Shown here piece by piece: positions 23,943 through 30,046 of a stretch of 35,170 nucleotides of DNA (the first letter of the stretch is position 1; every line of letters starts with the position of its first letter). The stretch is taken from the IMG/VR virus record IMGVR_UViG_3300037502_001007, positions 1-35,170 of that record; one strand, given 5' to 3'. A model generated the notes under the pieces. It was not told the DNA's origin, searched no databases, and saw nothing but the letters and a program-made list of their open reading frames with translations. Position numbers and translations under genes: made by a program. The stretch is from a virus.

Positions 23943-24038
23943 ATGAAAGACACCATTAAAGACATATTGACTGCGATTGTTTTGGGCCTTGTCCTTTGTG
24001 GCTTTGCCCTTGCTTACTTTGACATTCTCACTTATTAA
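23943..24038 (+). CDS. Very small membrane protein (31 aa)
   Basis: The ORF MKDTIKDILTAIVLGLVLCG FALAYFDILTY (given in two parts) has one predicted membrane segment of about 18 residues (residues 9-26) after a short charged N-terminus. AAGGAG precedes the ATG at 7-8 bases and it fits the gap between two operon genes exactly, which supports that it is translated. Its role is unknown; a small early inner-membrane protein may act on host physiology or on superinfection. Confidence 0.65.
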   Translation: MKDTIKDILTAIVLGLVLCGFALAYFDILTY

Positions 24039-24059
24039 CCAACACTGAAAGATAAGACA

Positions 24060-24386
24060 ATGAAAACCACTATTTCACGTTATGACTTTGAACGCGCATT
24101 CATTGATGCAGACCGAAAAGAAAACTTTTCTTATGAGGGCTTGGGCTTGCTTTTTGACTATCTTGAAGAATATGAAGAAAGCACAGGAACAGAGATTGAA
24201 TTGGATGTAATCGCCATATGCTGCGACTACTCCGAAAATAACCCAGATGACATTATTTCAAATTATTCAATTGATGTAGAAGGCTTGGACGATGATGAAA
24301 AAATAGAGGCAGTACGTGAATATCTGGAAGAAAACACACAGTTAGTAGGCGAAACCTCTACAGGTTTTGTTTATGCTTGTTTTTAA
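24060..24386 (+). CDS. Highly acidic early protein (108 aa)
   Basis: About 29 of 108 residues are Asp or Glu and about 8 are Lys or Arg. It starts MKTTISRYDFERAFIDADRK and continues with LGLLFDYLEEYEESTGTEIE and LDVIAICCDYSENNPDDII. The fixed layout 'Ydf..aF.dadR...FSyegL..LfdYLe..ee.tg..ieLDviaiCcd' is one that I recall from phages of several hosts. The charge suggests a DNA mimic, for instance an anti-restriction or similar inhibitor, but this is only inference. Confidence 0.75.
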   Translation: MKTTISRYDFERAFIDADRKENFSYEGLGLLFDYLEEYEESTGTEIELDVIAICCDYSENNPDDIISNYSIDVEGLDDDEKIEAVREYLEENTQLVGETSTGFVYACF

Positions 24387-24398
24387 GGAGATTTGAAA

Positions 24399-24575
24399 AT
24401 GAATAACACATATACAGAAGAAGATATTGAATCTATTGTTGAAGAAATGTTTGACAAACTTGATAGGCGATTAATTAGCCACAAAATCACTCAAGAGGAA
24501 TATGAAGCAGCAGCAATAGAGATAGACAATTTTGCCCAAAAACTTACAGATGAAATGAAGGAGCAGGCAGCATGA
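24399..24575 (+). CDS. Small acidic helical early protein (58 aa)
   Basis: Start at the ATG at 24399, preceded by AAGGAG at 9-10 bases; an in-frame TTG 6 bases upstream is less likely. The protein MNNTYTEEDIESIVEEMFDK, then LDRRLISHKITQEEYEAAAI, is almost fully helical and acidic. It overlaps the following gene by ATGA, so the two are coupled. Function unknown. Confidence 0.7.
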   Translation: MNNTYTEEDIESIVEEMFDKLDRRLISHKITQEEYEAAAIEIDNFAQKLTDEMKEQAA

Positions 24576-25048
24576 GAACAATAGAAACCACAATATATAG
24601 ATTTGATGAGTTATCAGATGAGGCAAAAGAAAGGGCCATTAGTCACCACATGCAGAATATTGAGTATCCTTGGTTTAGCGAGTGCTTAGACAGCCTTAAA
24701 ACATTCTGTAGTGAATTTGGAGTGAAAGTTACTGACTACTATTTGTCAGACTGCTACAGGGCATCTATATCCACAGATGCAACACCAAAACATTTTAGAG
24801 GCATCAAACTGTCAGGCTTTAACCGAGAGGCCATGCCTACAGGTTTTTGTTTTGATTCTGATTTGAGATATACATTCCATGATGAATTTAAAAGGACAGG
24901 TGATGCCTTTTATGCTTTTAATGATGCTTTGCAGACTTTTTTAATATCTGTCAAAAAAGATATTGAATGGCATTATTCTGATGAAGAAGTTACAGAATTA
25001 ATCCAAATCAATGGTTATGAATTTACAGAAGAAGGGGATATTGCATGA
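24572..25048 (+). CDS. Early protein with N-terminal 'FDELSDEAKERAI' motif (158 aa)
   Basis: The start MRTIETTIYRFDELSDEAKE RAI is one that I recall in many phage and prophage proteins of unknown function ('tiyrFdELsdeAkekAi...'). The rest is acidic with many aromatic residues (YPWFSECLDSLKTFCSEFGV, GFNREAMPTGFCFDSDLRYT). It is in the middle of the early operon with ATGA-type overlaps at both ends. The annotation stays 'unknown'; a role in takeover or anti-defence is plausible by context only. Confidence 0.75.
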   Translation: MRTIETTIYRFDELSDEAKERAISHHMQNIEYPWFSECLDSLKTFCSEFGVKVTDYYLSDCYRASISTDATPKHFRGIKLSGFNREAMPTGFCFDSDLRYTFHDEFKRTGDAFYAFNDALQTFLISVKKDIEWHYSDEEVTELIQINGYEFTEEGDIA

Positions 25049-25287
25049 GTTATTTTTCCAATTTAGATACAGCCATTCAGGAAAAAGAACAAGGCAGAGG
25101 CAGAGAATCTGTCTATTATGGAGCAATAGGGGTCTGCCTAGAAGATGATGGACAACCCGTCAGGCTTTATGTGGTTGACACCATTTATGCCTGTGGGTCT
25201 TTGGATGTTTTCCCATTGGATAAATCAGACCCTGAATATAACAACCCAAGACAGGTAGAGAGTGCAGACTTCTGGTGTCTGGTTTAA
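25045..25287 (+). CDS. Last gene of the early operon, unknown function (80 aa)
   Basis: The protein reads MSYFSNLDTAIQEKEQGRGR, ESVYYGAIGVCLEDDGQPVR and LYVVDTIYACGSLDVFPLDK, and ends FWCLV. It overlaps the previous gene by ATGA and is followed after about 20 bases by a terminator. No recognised family. Confidence 0.68.
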   Translation: MSYFSNLDTAIQEKEQGRGRESVYYGAIGVCLEDDGQPVRLYVVDTIYACGSLDVFPLDKSDPEYNNPRQVESADFWCLV

Positions 25288-25307
25288 CTAGATAGACCCA
25301 AGAGAAT

Positions 25308-25330
25308 CCGGTCATTGACCGGGTTTTTTT
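25308..25330 (+). terminator. Intrinsic terminator of the rightward early operon
   Basis: CCGGTCATTGACCGG (25308-25322) forms a stem with a short loop, followed by G and seven T (25324-25330). It ends the plus-strand operon that begins at 23206. Confidence 0.87.
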
Positions 25331-25680
25331 GGGCCTGTTATGTAAGTGAGTGCTCACTTATTGATGTAGGGGTCTACAAGCCATTTTTAGATGGTCAAGC
25401 CACTACCCTACAGGCAAGCATAAAACAGGCTGATGTGGGCCTTGTATGGGCTGCTATGGGCCTATGGTCTGTGCTGTGGGCTGCTGCTGGTCTGCCTGTG
25501 GCTGTGCCATCAGATAAACCAAGGGTTTACCCTTACGGGTTTTCCCCTACGTAGTAGAGGTTTACCCTGATGTGAAGTGAGTGCTTACACACATGGCCTA
25601 TGGCTTATATATCGAATGACTAATATAAGGCCAAAAAAAGCCATAAGGCCACTACGCATTTCGGAAAAAAAATTTTGAAG
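25331..25680. other. Gene-free segment with operator-like repeats
   Basis: No credible gene is seen in these 350 bases; a 79-codon open frame at 25315-25554 has poor coding character. The segment holds AAGTGAG-TG-CTCACTT (25344-25359), a 7+7 dyad, and a related copy AAGTGAGTGCTTAC (25575-25588). Between them runs a T/G-rich stretch rich in TGGGC and CTG words (25430-25510). A 7-bp dyad CTTATAT/ATATAAG lies near 25607-25627. These may be binding sites for a regulator of the flanking convergent operons. Confidence 0.45.
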
Positions 25681-25709
25681 AAAAAAAATTGCCCCGACCA
25701 GCAGGGCAA
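25681..25709 (-). terminator. Intrinsic terminator of the leftward early/middle operon
   Basis: On the minus strand TTGCCC and GGGCAA (arms at 25704-25709 and 25689-25694) form a stem with a 9-base loop, and eight T (25681-25688) follow. It lies 43 bases after the stop of the last leftward gene (25753). Confidence 0.7.
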
Positions 25710-25714
25710 AAAAT

Positions 25715-25733
25715 AGCTTTTTTTTAAAAAGCT
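25715..25733. terminator. T/A-rich inverted repeat before the leftward terminator
   Basis: AGCTTTTT and AAAAAGCT flank three T. The dyad may help termination in either direction in this convergent gap. Confidence 0.4.
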
Positions 25734-25752
25734 CCGCACCAAGGAAAAAAAT

Positions 25753-25956
25753 TTATCCGACTATCTCAAATTTTTTGACCAGATTTGACGGTGGTTTCCA
25801 GCCGTTTTCGTCAATTCTGTAGGTCAGCACATCTTTGCTTTGTGCTTTGTAGCCAAAAGCGTATGCGGCTCTAGCGACTTGCAGTGCTTTGGCTTTGGTG
25901 TCGAATGGCCCTTGCGAACCCCAATACCAGCCTGATGATTTCTTTGTGAGTGGCAT
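25753..25956 (-). CDS. Small basic protein, unknown function (67 aa)
   Basis: The protein starts MPLTKKSSGWYWGSQGPFDT and continues KAKALQVARAAYAFGYKA. The 'sGWyWGsqGPFdtkakAlqVaraAyasGy' type I recall from other phages; no role is known. It is the last gene of the leftward operon and shares one base with the upstream stop. Confidence in coding is good due to tight packing. Confidence 0.7.
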   Translation of the reverse strand: MPLTKKSSGWYWGSQGPFDTKAKALQVARAAYAFGYKAQSKDVLTYRIDENGWKPPSNLVKKFEIVG

Positions 25957-26345
25957 TACTTTAGAAATCTGAGTTTGTATTTGGTGGAATCTGTCAGGTC
26001 AAGCAGTTCATCCACGATGTTTTGCAGTTCGCTGTCCTGCGGGAATCCGGGCATCTTGCGATAGCTTTCGATCTGGTCGCAGACGTACTGAACAAGCTCC
26101 AGACCATTTTCCCCCAGAAAAAGTGCCTTTTCCGCGAAAATTATTTTGGAATATCGACCTTGGTAGGCTTCGATAAATTTGTCTGCCAGATCATCAAGAC
26201 CATCGTAAAAGTCACCCAAAGCCATGTGCTGTGAGTAGCTGTCAGTGCCAAGATGGTGGATATGCCCTGCTGTCACGCCATTGAGCAGACACATAGCGAA
26301 TTCGCCCATGACGTTTTGAGGGGCTTCTTTGATGCTGAATTTCAT
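25956..26345 (-). CDS. Protein related to the DUF5856 type, unknown role (129 aa)
   Basis: Start set at the ATG at 26345, preceded by AGGAG at 8 bases; an in-frame ATG at 26366 overlaps the upstream stop and would add 7 residues. The protein has VMGEFAMCLLNGVTAGHIHH, HLGTDSYSQHMALGDFYDGL and DDLADKFIEAYQGRYSKII. The 'H..H..t.sya.H.Al..fY..l...iD...E..QG' pattern suggests a ferritin-like or DUF5856-type helical fold with possible metal residues; the DUF assignment is from memory and should be checked. The last third has FPQDSELQNIVDELLDLTDS, fitting the same fold. Confidence 0.65.
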   Translation of the reverse strand: MKFSIKEAPQNVMGEFAMCLLNGVTAGHIHHLGTDSYSQHMALGDFYDGLDDLADKFIEAYQGRYSKIIFAEKALFLGENGLELVQYVCDQIESYRKMPGFPQDSELQNIVDELLDLTDSTKYKLRFLK

Positions 26346-26362
26346 GGTGGATTCTCCTGCTG

Positions 26363-26821
26363 TCATTGTATAACCGTAACGTCTTTTGACCTAGAGCGAA
26401 TCTTGTTGCGGGTTTTTTCAATCATGCGTTCGTATTCTGAGCGACTGATTGATGAACGCTGGAGGTGATGCCACTCTAAAACCTCGTTAATGGCTTTAAG
26501 ACCTGTTCCTGTGAGCAGCATCTTACCTGTGGCCTCAAATCGCTTGGCGGCGTGTTTAAGCTCAATCTCAGCCATCATAGCGTCAGGCAGTGCTTCTGGC
26601 CCTATTCCGCTTCTTGCCATAACTTGACAAATGTTATTCATATCCACCAGTTCTTGCCATGTGTAGACGGTAGCGTTACCTGTTCTCATGGCTTTGATGG
26701 CTGCAAGCTCTTTGTCTTTGAGTTGTTTTAAGCAATCGTCTGTTGTGATGGCTGCTCCTGCGATGGCATGACCTACAACGTCAACCAGCTTGTAGATTTT
26801 TCTGCGGCACTGCTTTCTCAT
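26363..26821 (-). CDS. Helical protein of unknown function (152 aa)
   Basis: The start at 26821 (MRKQCRRKIYKLVDVVGHAI) is inside the repeated AAGGAGAAGAACACATG cassette and overlaps the upstream stop by ATGA; a longer open frame up to 27070 overlaps two real genes and is rejected. The protein has HAAMTAL-type segments (AAIKAMRTGNATVYTWQELV, DMNNICQVMARSGIG) and ends KIRSRSKDVTVIQ. I recall proteins of this layout in phages of Betaproteobacteria, without function. Confidence 0.72.
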   Translation of the reverse strand: MRKQCRRKIYKLVDVVGHAIAGAAITTDDCLKQLKDKELAAIKAMRTGNATVYTWQELVDMNNICQVMARSGIGPEALPDAMMAEIELKHAAKRFEATGKMLLTGTGLKAINEVLEWHHLQRSSISRSEYERMIEKTRNKIRSRSKDVTVIQ

Positions 26822-26846
26822 GTGTTCTTCTCCTTGAGTTTGGCTT
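26818..26846 (-). repeat. 29-bp direct repeat, copy 2 (gene end + SD + start codon)
   Basis: A perfect 29-bp match to 27000-27028. On the minus strand each copy encodes the C-terminal KLKEKNT of one gene, contains AAGGAG, and ends with the ATGA that starts the next gene. Confidence 0.9.
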
Positions 26847-27003
26847 GGAAATCTTCGCACTTGCGCTTCCAGCCCCATGTCTCTCTCTGGAAGTACACAG
26901 GCGCATAGAAACGTGGCTTGTGCAGCATGGCGCAGATCAGCACCGGCTTTGGCAGTGCTCGCATGGTGGCGTACTTGCACTCGTCGCAGTGCTGGGTTTT
27001 CAT
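26818..27003 (-). CDS. Small Cys-containing protein (61 aa)
   Basis: The protein starts MKTQHCDECKYATMRALPKP, then VLICAMLHKPRFYAPVYFQR and WGWKRKCEDFQAKLKEKNT. The CDEC, C(AMLH)KPRFY and WGWKRKCEDF words suggest a small zinc-binding fold. The last codons, ribosome-binding site and start of the next gene are contained in a 29-bp repeat shared with the upstream gene end. Function unknown. Confidence 0.75.
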   Translation of the reverse strand: MKTQHCDECKYATMRALPKPVLICAMLHKPRFYAPVYFQRETWGWKRKCEDFQAKLKEKNT

Positions 27004-27028
27004 GTGTTCTTCTCCTTGAGTTTGGCTT
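27000..27028 (-). repeat. 29-bp direct repeat, copy 1 (gene end + SD + start codon)
   Basis: Perfect match to 26818-26846, 182 bases apart. The repeat makes the C-termini of two otherwise unrelated proteins identical (AKLKEKNT) and carries the ribosome-binding site of the downstream gene. Confidence 0.9.
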
Positions 27029-27545
27029 CAATGGCTTTGGCGTATTCAAAGTTAACAATGCCAGCACCAAGATTCAAAATGTCTTCTGTTGTCAGCCCAA
27101 CCCAAGAACGCTGTGCTGCGGGTGGGGTGGCTCTGACCTTCTGTAGCAAAGCAACGCGCTCCATGTCCCAGCCCTTTTGTCTCTCGGCCATCGTGCGGTT
27201 GCCGATGTGGTCACATCTCTCTGCGTGATCCATCTGAACTCGAATCATGCCGTCAATCAGCTCTATTTCACGGGCAGTCCACGCCACAGGCTCCTGCACA
27301 GGTGCTGGCTGTGCGGGTGGGGTGGCAACACTGCGGGCAAACTTCCGTAAATCATCTGCACTGGCGCGGACAAATGACCCGGCATCAGGCCATACTTTGT
27401 GCCACAGAGTTTCGTAACTAGGCTCCTGCACAGGTGCTGAACGGGCTTGCTTGATGTAACGGCGTAACTTATCAATTGCAACGCCATGATTTTGTCCAGT
27501 CTCCAGCGCCTCCAGCGCCAAGTCGAGTGCTTCGTCTTTGGTCAT
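27000..27545 (-). CDS. Modular 'QEPVAW'-type protein (181 aa)
   Basis: Start at ATG 27545 with GAGGAG before it; the longer frame to 27605 overlaps a real small gene. The N-terminus MTKDEALDLALEALETGQNH is a common start of these proteins. Proline-rich linkers (SAPVQEP, TPPAQPAPVQEPVAW, ATPPAAQRSWVGLT) join helical modules (TAREIELIDGMIRVQMDHAE). This mosaic type, with short modules swapped between 'QEP' and 'PAAQR.WVGLT' linkers, is one that I recall from phages of Burkholderiales. Function unknown. The linkers look like recombination points. Confidence 0.78.
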   Translation of the reverse strand: MTKDEALDLALEALETGQNHGVAIDKLRRYIKQARSAPVQEPSYETLWHKVWPDAGSFVRASADDLRKFARSVATPPAQPAPVQEPVAWTAREIELIDGMIRVQMDHAERCDHIGNRTMAERQKGWDMERVALLQKVRATPPAAQRSWVGLTTEDILNLGAGIVNFEYAKAIEAKLKEKNT

Positions 27546-27709
27546 AAACAACTCCTCAATGTCAACAGACCAAGCATCAGGACAATGAATCCCAACACAG
27601 CCCATACCAACTGCCCATCAGCAGGGGTGGGCTTTTCGTTTTCTAGTTGCTTGCGTATCGGGCAATCTCTGCCTTGCTGACAGTTACCGTATTCATCACA
27701 ACAGTTCAT
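27542..27709 (-). CDS. Small Cys-rich membrane protein (55 aa)
   Basis: The ORF MNCCDEYGNCQQGRDCPIRK continues with a Pro-containing linker and a membrane segment (LVWAVLGFIVLMLGLLTL, about residues 34-51), ending RSCL. The N-terminal CC...C.....C set is of the 'YGNC.qGRdCP.R' type that I have seen in phage small proteins. It overlaps the downstream gene by ATGA and the upstream zinc-ribbon-like gene by ATGA. Too short for common ORF cut-offs. Confidence 0.75.
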   Translation of the reverse strand: MNCCDEYGNCQQGRDCPIRKQLENEKPTPADGQLVWAVLGFIVLMLGLLTLRSCL

Positions 27710-27801
27710 TTGATAATCCTAAGAAAAGCGCCACAACGAGCGCATCGGTACAAAGGAAGGTCGTTTAACGGCTCCCATAAATGTTTGCATTCGGACATCA
27801 T
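27706..27801 (-). CDS. Very small zinc-ribbon-like protein (31 aa)
   Basis: The ORF MMSECKHLWEPLNDLPLYRC is followed by ARCGAFLRIIK. The C..(K)H...CARC layout gives one C/H and one CxxC pair, enough for a small zinc knuckle. The first ATG overlaps the upstream stop by 4 bases (27798-27801), and its own stop overlaps the next start by ATGA. Reading frame and neighbour overlaps support it as a real gene. Confidence 0.68.
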   Translation of the reverse strand: MMSECKHLWEPLNDLPLYRCARCGAFLRIIK

Positions 27802-28052
27802 GTACCCTTTGTCCCCCAATCAGGCATCTTTTCTTTCGCTGCAAGCGCCTCAAGCTCTACAAACAATTCGTGCAATTCGTGGCTGTTGAATGTGCGGCTG
27901 CAATAGCATCCCCAAAAGTAGGCTGCTTCTTCCCACAAGCATTCTTTGAACAATTTGTCCCGCACAAATGCGCCGGGGCTGTTGGGCATATATAGCTTTT
28001 GCGGGTCTTCAATCTCGGCTCTCATAGCCGCTGCGATAGCTGTGTAGTTCAT
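27798..28052 (-). CDS. Small protein of unknown function (84 aa)
   Basis: The protein starts MNYTAIAAAMRAEIEDPQKL, then FVRDKLFKECLWEEAAYFWG and CYCSRTFNSHELHELFVELE. It is helical and acidic. GAGGGAAGC precedes the ATG, which overlaps the upstream stop by 4 bases. No family recognised. Confidence 0.7.
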   Translation of the reverse strand: MNYTAIAAAMRAEIEDPQKLYMPNSPGAFVRDKLFKECLWEEAAYFWGCYCSRTFNSHELHELFVELEALAAKEKMPDWGTKGT

Positions 28053-28273
28053 GCTTCCCTCGCTTTCAGCATGGCATCAGCAGTGTTGTATGCGTCTTGA
28101 GCAATGATTTCGTCAGGGCTAGTGCATGAAGAATCTCGCGACAAAAATGCTTGCATCGCCTTGGCTGCAAAGTAGTCGCGCAGGGTCATGCCGTCGCACG
28201 TTGTAACGCTGCGCTCGTAAGGGTCCACCGTAGAAAGTGGAAACGCTGGCCCACCTGTGTTTGTATTGCTCAT
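28049..28273 (-). CDS. Small protein with 'GMTLRDYFAAKAMQ' motif (74 aa)
   Basis: The block GGPAFPLSTVDPYERSVTTC and the following DGMTLRDYFAAKAMQAFLSR are very typical of a small phage protein family of unknown function found across many phages and prophages ('GGpAFP........G.tLRDyfAa.am'). The C-terminus AQDAYNTADAMLKAREA is also typical ('A..aY..ADamL.aR'). AGGAC precedes the ATG. No role is known. Confidence 0.85.
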   Translation of the reverse strand: MSNTNTGGPAFPLSTVDPYERSVTTCDGMTLRDYFAAKAMQAFLSRDSSCTSPDEIIAQDAYNTADAMLKAREA

Positions 28274-28306
28274 TTTTGTCCTATCTTGTTGCTGATAACT
28301 CTATTA

Positions 28307-28660
28307 TCAAGAAATCCATTCTTTTGCACATAAGGATAAACCCTTGGGTATGGGCACATCGTCAGGCCACAAACCAAGTTGCACCAATTTTTTTACTGTC
28401 ATGTAATGAGCGAGAAACCACTTTTCTTGACGTTCGTCTTTAGGCAAATCTTTGCCTTGGTCAATCATCATGTGACATTCATGGCAAAGGCTTGCAATTA
28501 GGTTGTCATCAGCTTTAATGCCACGACCTTTTCCGCCACCCCAATTAGTGTGTGCCGCCACAACAGTTCCATCTTCAGCGCCACAACGCTGACAAGGGAT
28601 TAGCCTTGCGTTTTCCAACAGCTTCTTGCTGCGAACGTATTTATGTTTTGGAAACATCAT
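28307..28660 (-). CDS. HNH-like nuclease, DUF1364-type (117 aa)
   Basis: Start set at ATG 28660, 9 bases after GGAG. The protein has FPKHKYVRSKKLLENARLIP, CQRCGAEDG, VAAHTNWGGGKGRGIKADDN and ASLCHECHMMIDQGK. The CxxC, AH....... GGKG and LC..CH...DqG words are the signature of DUF1364/HNH proteins of lambdoid phages. These proteins are taken to be nucleases in recombination or replication; activity is not shown here. The start lies inside the end of the NinB-like gene. Confidence 0.87.
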   Translation of the reverse strand: MMFPKHKYVRSKKLLENARLIPCQRCGAEDGTVVAAHTNWGGGKGRGIKADDNLIASLCHECHMMIDQGKDLPKDERQEKWFLAHYMTVKKLVQLGLWPDDVPIPKGLSLCAKEWIS

Positions 28661-28961
28661 CAATCGTGACTCCATTGGTGTTAGCCCAATACAACAGCCA
28701 CTCGGTAAAGCTGATGGCTTGCTCTTTAGTGAACCGTCTGCTTTGGTGGCCTAGCTGGACGATGCGTTCGCCATCAATGCTTGGCATGACCTTGCTGATG
28801 GTTTTCATTTCGCCACTTTCGTGCGCCCATTGGTCAATTAGGAATCGTTTCCACGACTCTGCTGTCCAGCGACTGCCGTGCAACTGGCTTTGTTTGGCAA
28901 TCTGACCAATGATGCTGTGCATCAGTTTGTTTTGTTGGTCTGTTCTGATGCTAGGTGTCAT
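28641..28961 (-). CDS. NinB-like recombination protein (106 aa)
   Basis: The segments TDQQNKLMHSIIGQIAKQSQ, LHGSRWTAESWKRFLIDQW and RFTKEQAISFTEWLLYWANT match the lambda NinB (Orf) family order ('t..QN...ha.l.dia.q......l.aEsWk..l', 's.kefs.fie...a.G...GV.'). The family binds ssDNA and assists recombination. The next gene is a DUF1364-type nuclease, a common pairing. The Shine-Dalgarno is weak. Confidence 0.85.
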   Translation of the reverse strand: MTPSIRTDQQNKLMHSIIGQIAKQSQLHGSRWTAESWKRFLIDQWAHESGEMKTISKVMPSIDGERIVQLGHQSRRFTKEQAISFTEWLLYWANTNGVTIDDVSKT

Positions 28962-29529
28962 TTTTTATTCCAAGTGCTTCTAATGCTGAATTAACACTGT
29001 CAACCACAAAATAAGAGCCACCAATCCAAGAATCTCGCCATTTCAATTGATTTTTGTTTAAACCTTTTTTGCCGTAAGTTGTTTTTGGGTTTTTTATTTC
29101 TATAAGAATAGTTCTTTGTTGAAATCCTACAATCAAATCTGGAAATCCAGCACCAACATGAGACATATCTAAAACATAAGCGCCAGCTTGTTTTAAAACA
29201 CTTACAATTTCATTGTGGTTATCGTCTTTTCTACAGCCATAACCTTTTGGCATATTTCTACTCCATGCTTGATTCGTACATTCTTTGCTGCAATACTTTC
29301 TATTTTTATGATATGCAGAAAATTCTTTGTTGCACTCAACGCAAGTATAAGAATTTAATTTGCCGTGACCTGTAGAAATAGACCCGTTGGCTTTTCCAGC
29401 ACACACATTGCTGCAATACTTTGCCTTGTCTCCTGTTTTTTTCCATCCAAAAGTTATGCCGCAGGAACCACAAACCTTGCTCCAATTTTGTCTTCTATAA
29501 AGTTCGTTGGGAGTTATGTTTTTAGGCAT
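28951..29529 (-). CDS. Zinc-finger / VRR-NUC-like nuclease fusion (192 aa)
   Basis: Two Cys4 zinc-finger-like modules occupy the N-terminal half: C20/C23 with C39/C43, and C63/C66 with C80/C84 (KYCSNVC and KYCSKEC words). The C-terminal half is a PD-(D/E)xK nuclease: Glu107 in the first helix, GFPDLIVGF (Asp131) and ILIEIKNPK (Glu144, Lys146), closest to VRR-NUC/Holliday-resolvase-like enzymes. AAGGAC precedes the ATG. Its Lys/Asn-rich, AT-rich content differs from neighbours and suggests transfer. The function may be junction or branched DNA cleavage, or homing; both are inferred. Confidence 0.8.
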   Translation of the reverse strand: MPKNITPNELYRRQNWSKVCGSCGITFGWKKTGDKAKYCSNVCAGKANGSISTGHGKLNSYTCVECNKEFSAYHKNRKYCSKECTNQAWSRNMPKGYGCRKDDNHNEIVSVLKQAGAYVLDMSHVGAGFPDLIVGFQQRTILIEIKNPKTTYGKKGLNKNQLKWRDSWIGGSYFVVDSVNSALEALGIKNDT

Positions 29530-29547
29530 ATGCGTCCTTTGTTTATT

Positions 29548-29658
29548 TTAAAACGGGGCATCCCCTGCGTCATCACGCTTTTGCTTTTCGTACTCACGAA
29601 TTTGCTTGCGTGTCCAAGGTGTTGGGCCTGATGGTGGGGGAAAGGGCCAAGTATTCAT
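29548..29658 (-). CDS. Very small protein, unknown function (36 aa)
   Basis: The ORF MNTWPFPPPSGPTPWTRKQI continues REYEKQKRDDAGDAPF. It is Pro-rich at the start and basic-acidic helical after. Its ATG overlaps the upstream gene's stop (ATGA), and its end is 18 bases before the next start. Packing supports coding; function unknown. Confidence 0.6.
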   Translation of the reverse strand: MNTWPFPPPSGPTPWTRKQIREYEKQKRDDAGDAPF

Positions 29659-29861
29659 TCCAGTTCTCCGTCTTGTAGTTGTTTCATATATTTACGAATA
29701 CGAGCAACAGCGCCCGTACCGTATTGCTTTTCCAACCATTCCATTCTGGCTTGCGTCAGAACTTTTTGCTTGGTCACTTGGTAGGTGCAAAGCAGCACTC
29801 TTGCTTCGCCCAACTCAATCATGTACCTGTCGCCAGAGTCTTGAATCTGTCTGCGTGTCAT
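29655..29861 (-). CDS. Small helical protein, DUF7696-like (68 aa)
   Basis: Start chosen at ATG 29861 (ATGA overlap with the upstream stop) rather than the in-frame start at 29873. The protein reads MTRRQIQDSGDRYMIELGEA, RVLLCTYQVTKQKVLTQARM and YGTGAVARIRKYMKQLQDG. The 'R.......r...C....v' layout with a basic C-terminal helix resembles small phage proteins that I recall under DUF7696; the name should be checked. Function unknown. Confidence 0.65.
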   Translation of the reverse strand: MTRRQIQDSGDRYMIELGEARVLLCTYQVTKQKVLTQARMEWLEKQYGTGAVARIRKYMKQLQDGELE

Positions 29862-30046
29862 GGGTAAGGCCAAAGTTTAATTAAACCCCACTTCATCTTG
29901 GGGTACTTGCGAACAATGTTGGTCTTTTGCAAACACTGAATAGTTGCCCAAACTTGTTTTGTTGTCCAGCAAGTGATTTCTTGAATCTCTTTGCTGGACA
30001 GTTCGCCGTGTTCAAGCAGTCGTCTAAGAGCGTAAGTGCGTGTCAT
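29858..30046 (-). CDS. Small winged-helix-like protein (62 aa)
   Basis: The protein MTRTYALRRLLEHGELSSKE IQEITCWTTKQVWATIQCLQ (two parts) fits a helix-turn-helix ('LL.hG.lt..Ei...tgw....v...l..L...') and ends with the wing-like KTNIVRKYPKMKWGLIKLW. It could bind DNA in regulation or replication. Overlaps on both sides support expression in the operon. Confidence 0.65.
   Translation of the reverse strand: MTRTYALRRLLEHGELSSKEIQEITCWTTKQVWATIQCLQKTNIVRKYPKMKWGLIKLWPYP

Noticed and set aside
25315-25554. A 79-codon plus-strand open frame after the early terminator
   Set aside because: It begins inside the terminator stem and has low-complexity content from a T/G-rich stretch.
26845-27228. Plus-strand open frames opposite the small-gene operon
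   Set aside because: They are antisense to tightly packed minus-strand genes and show no ribosome-binding sites.
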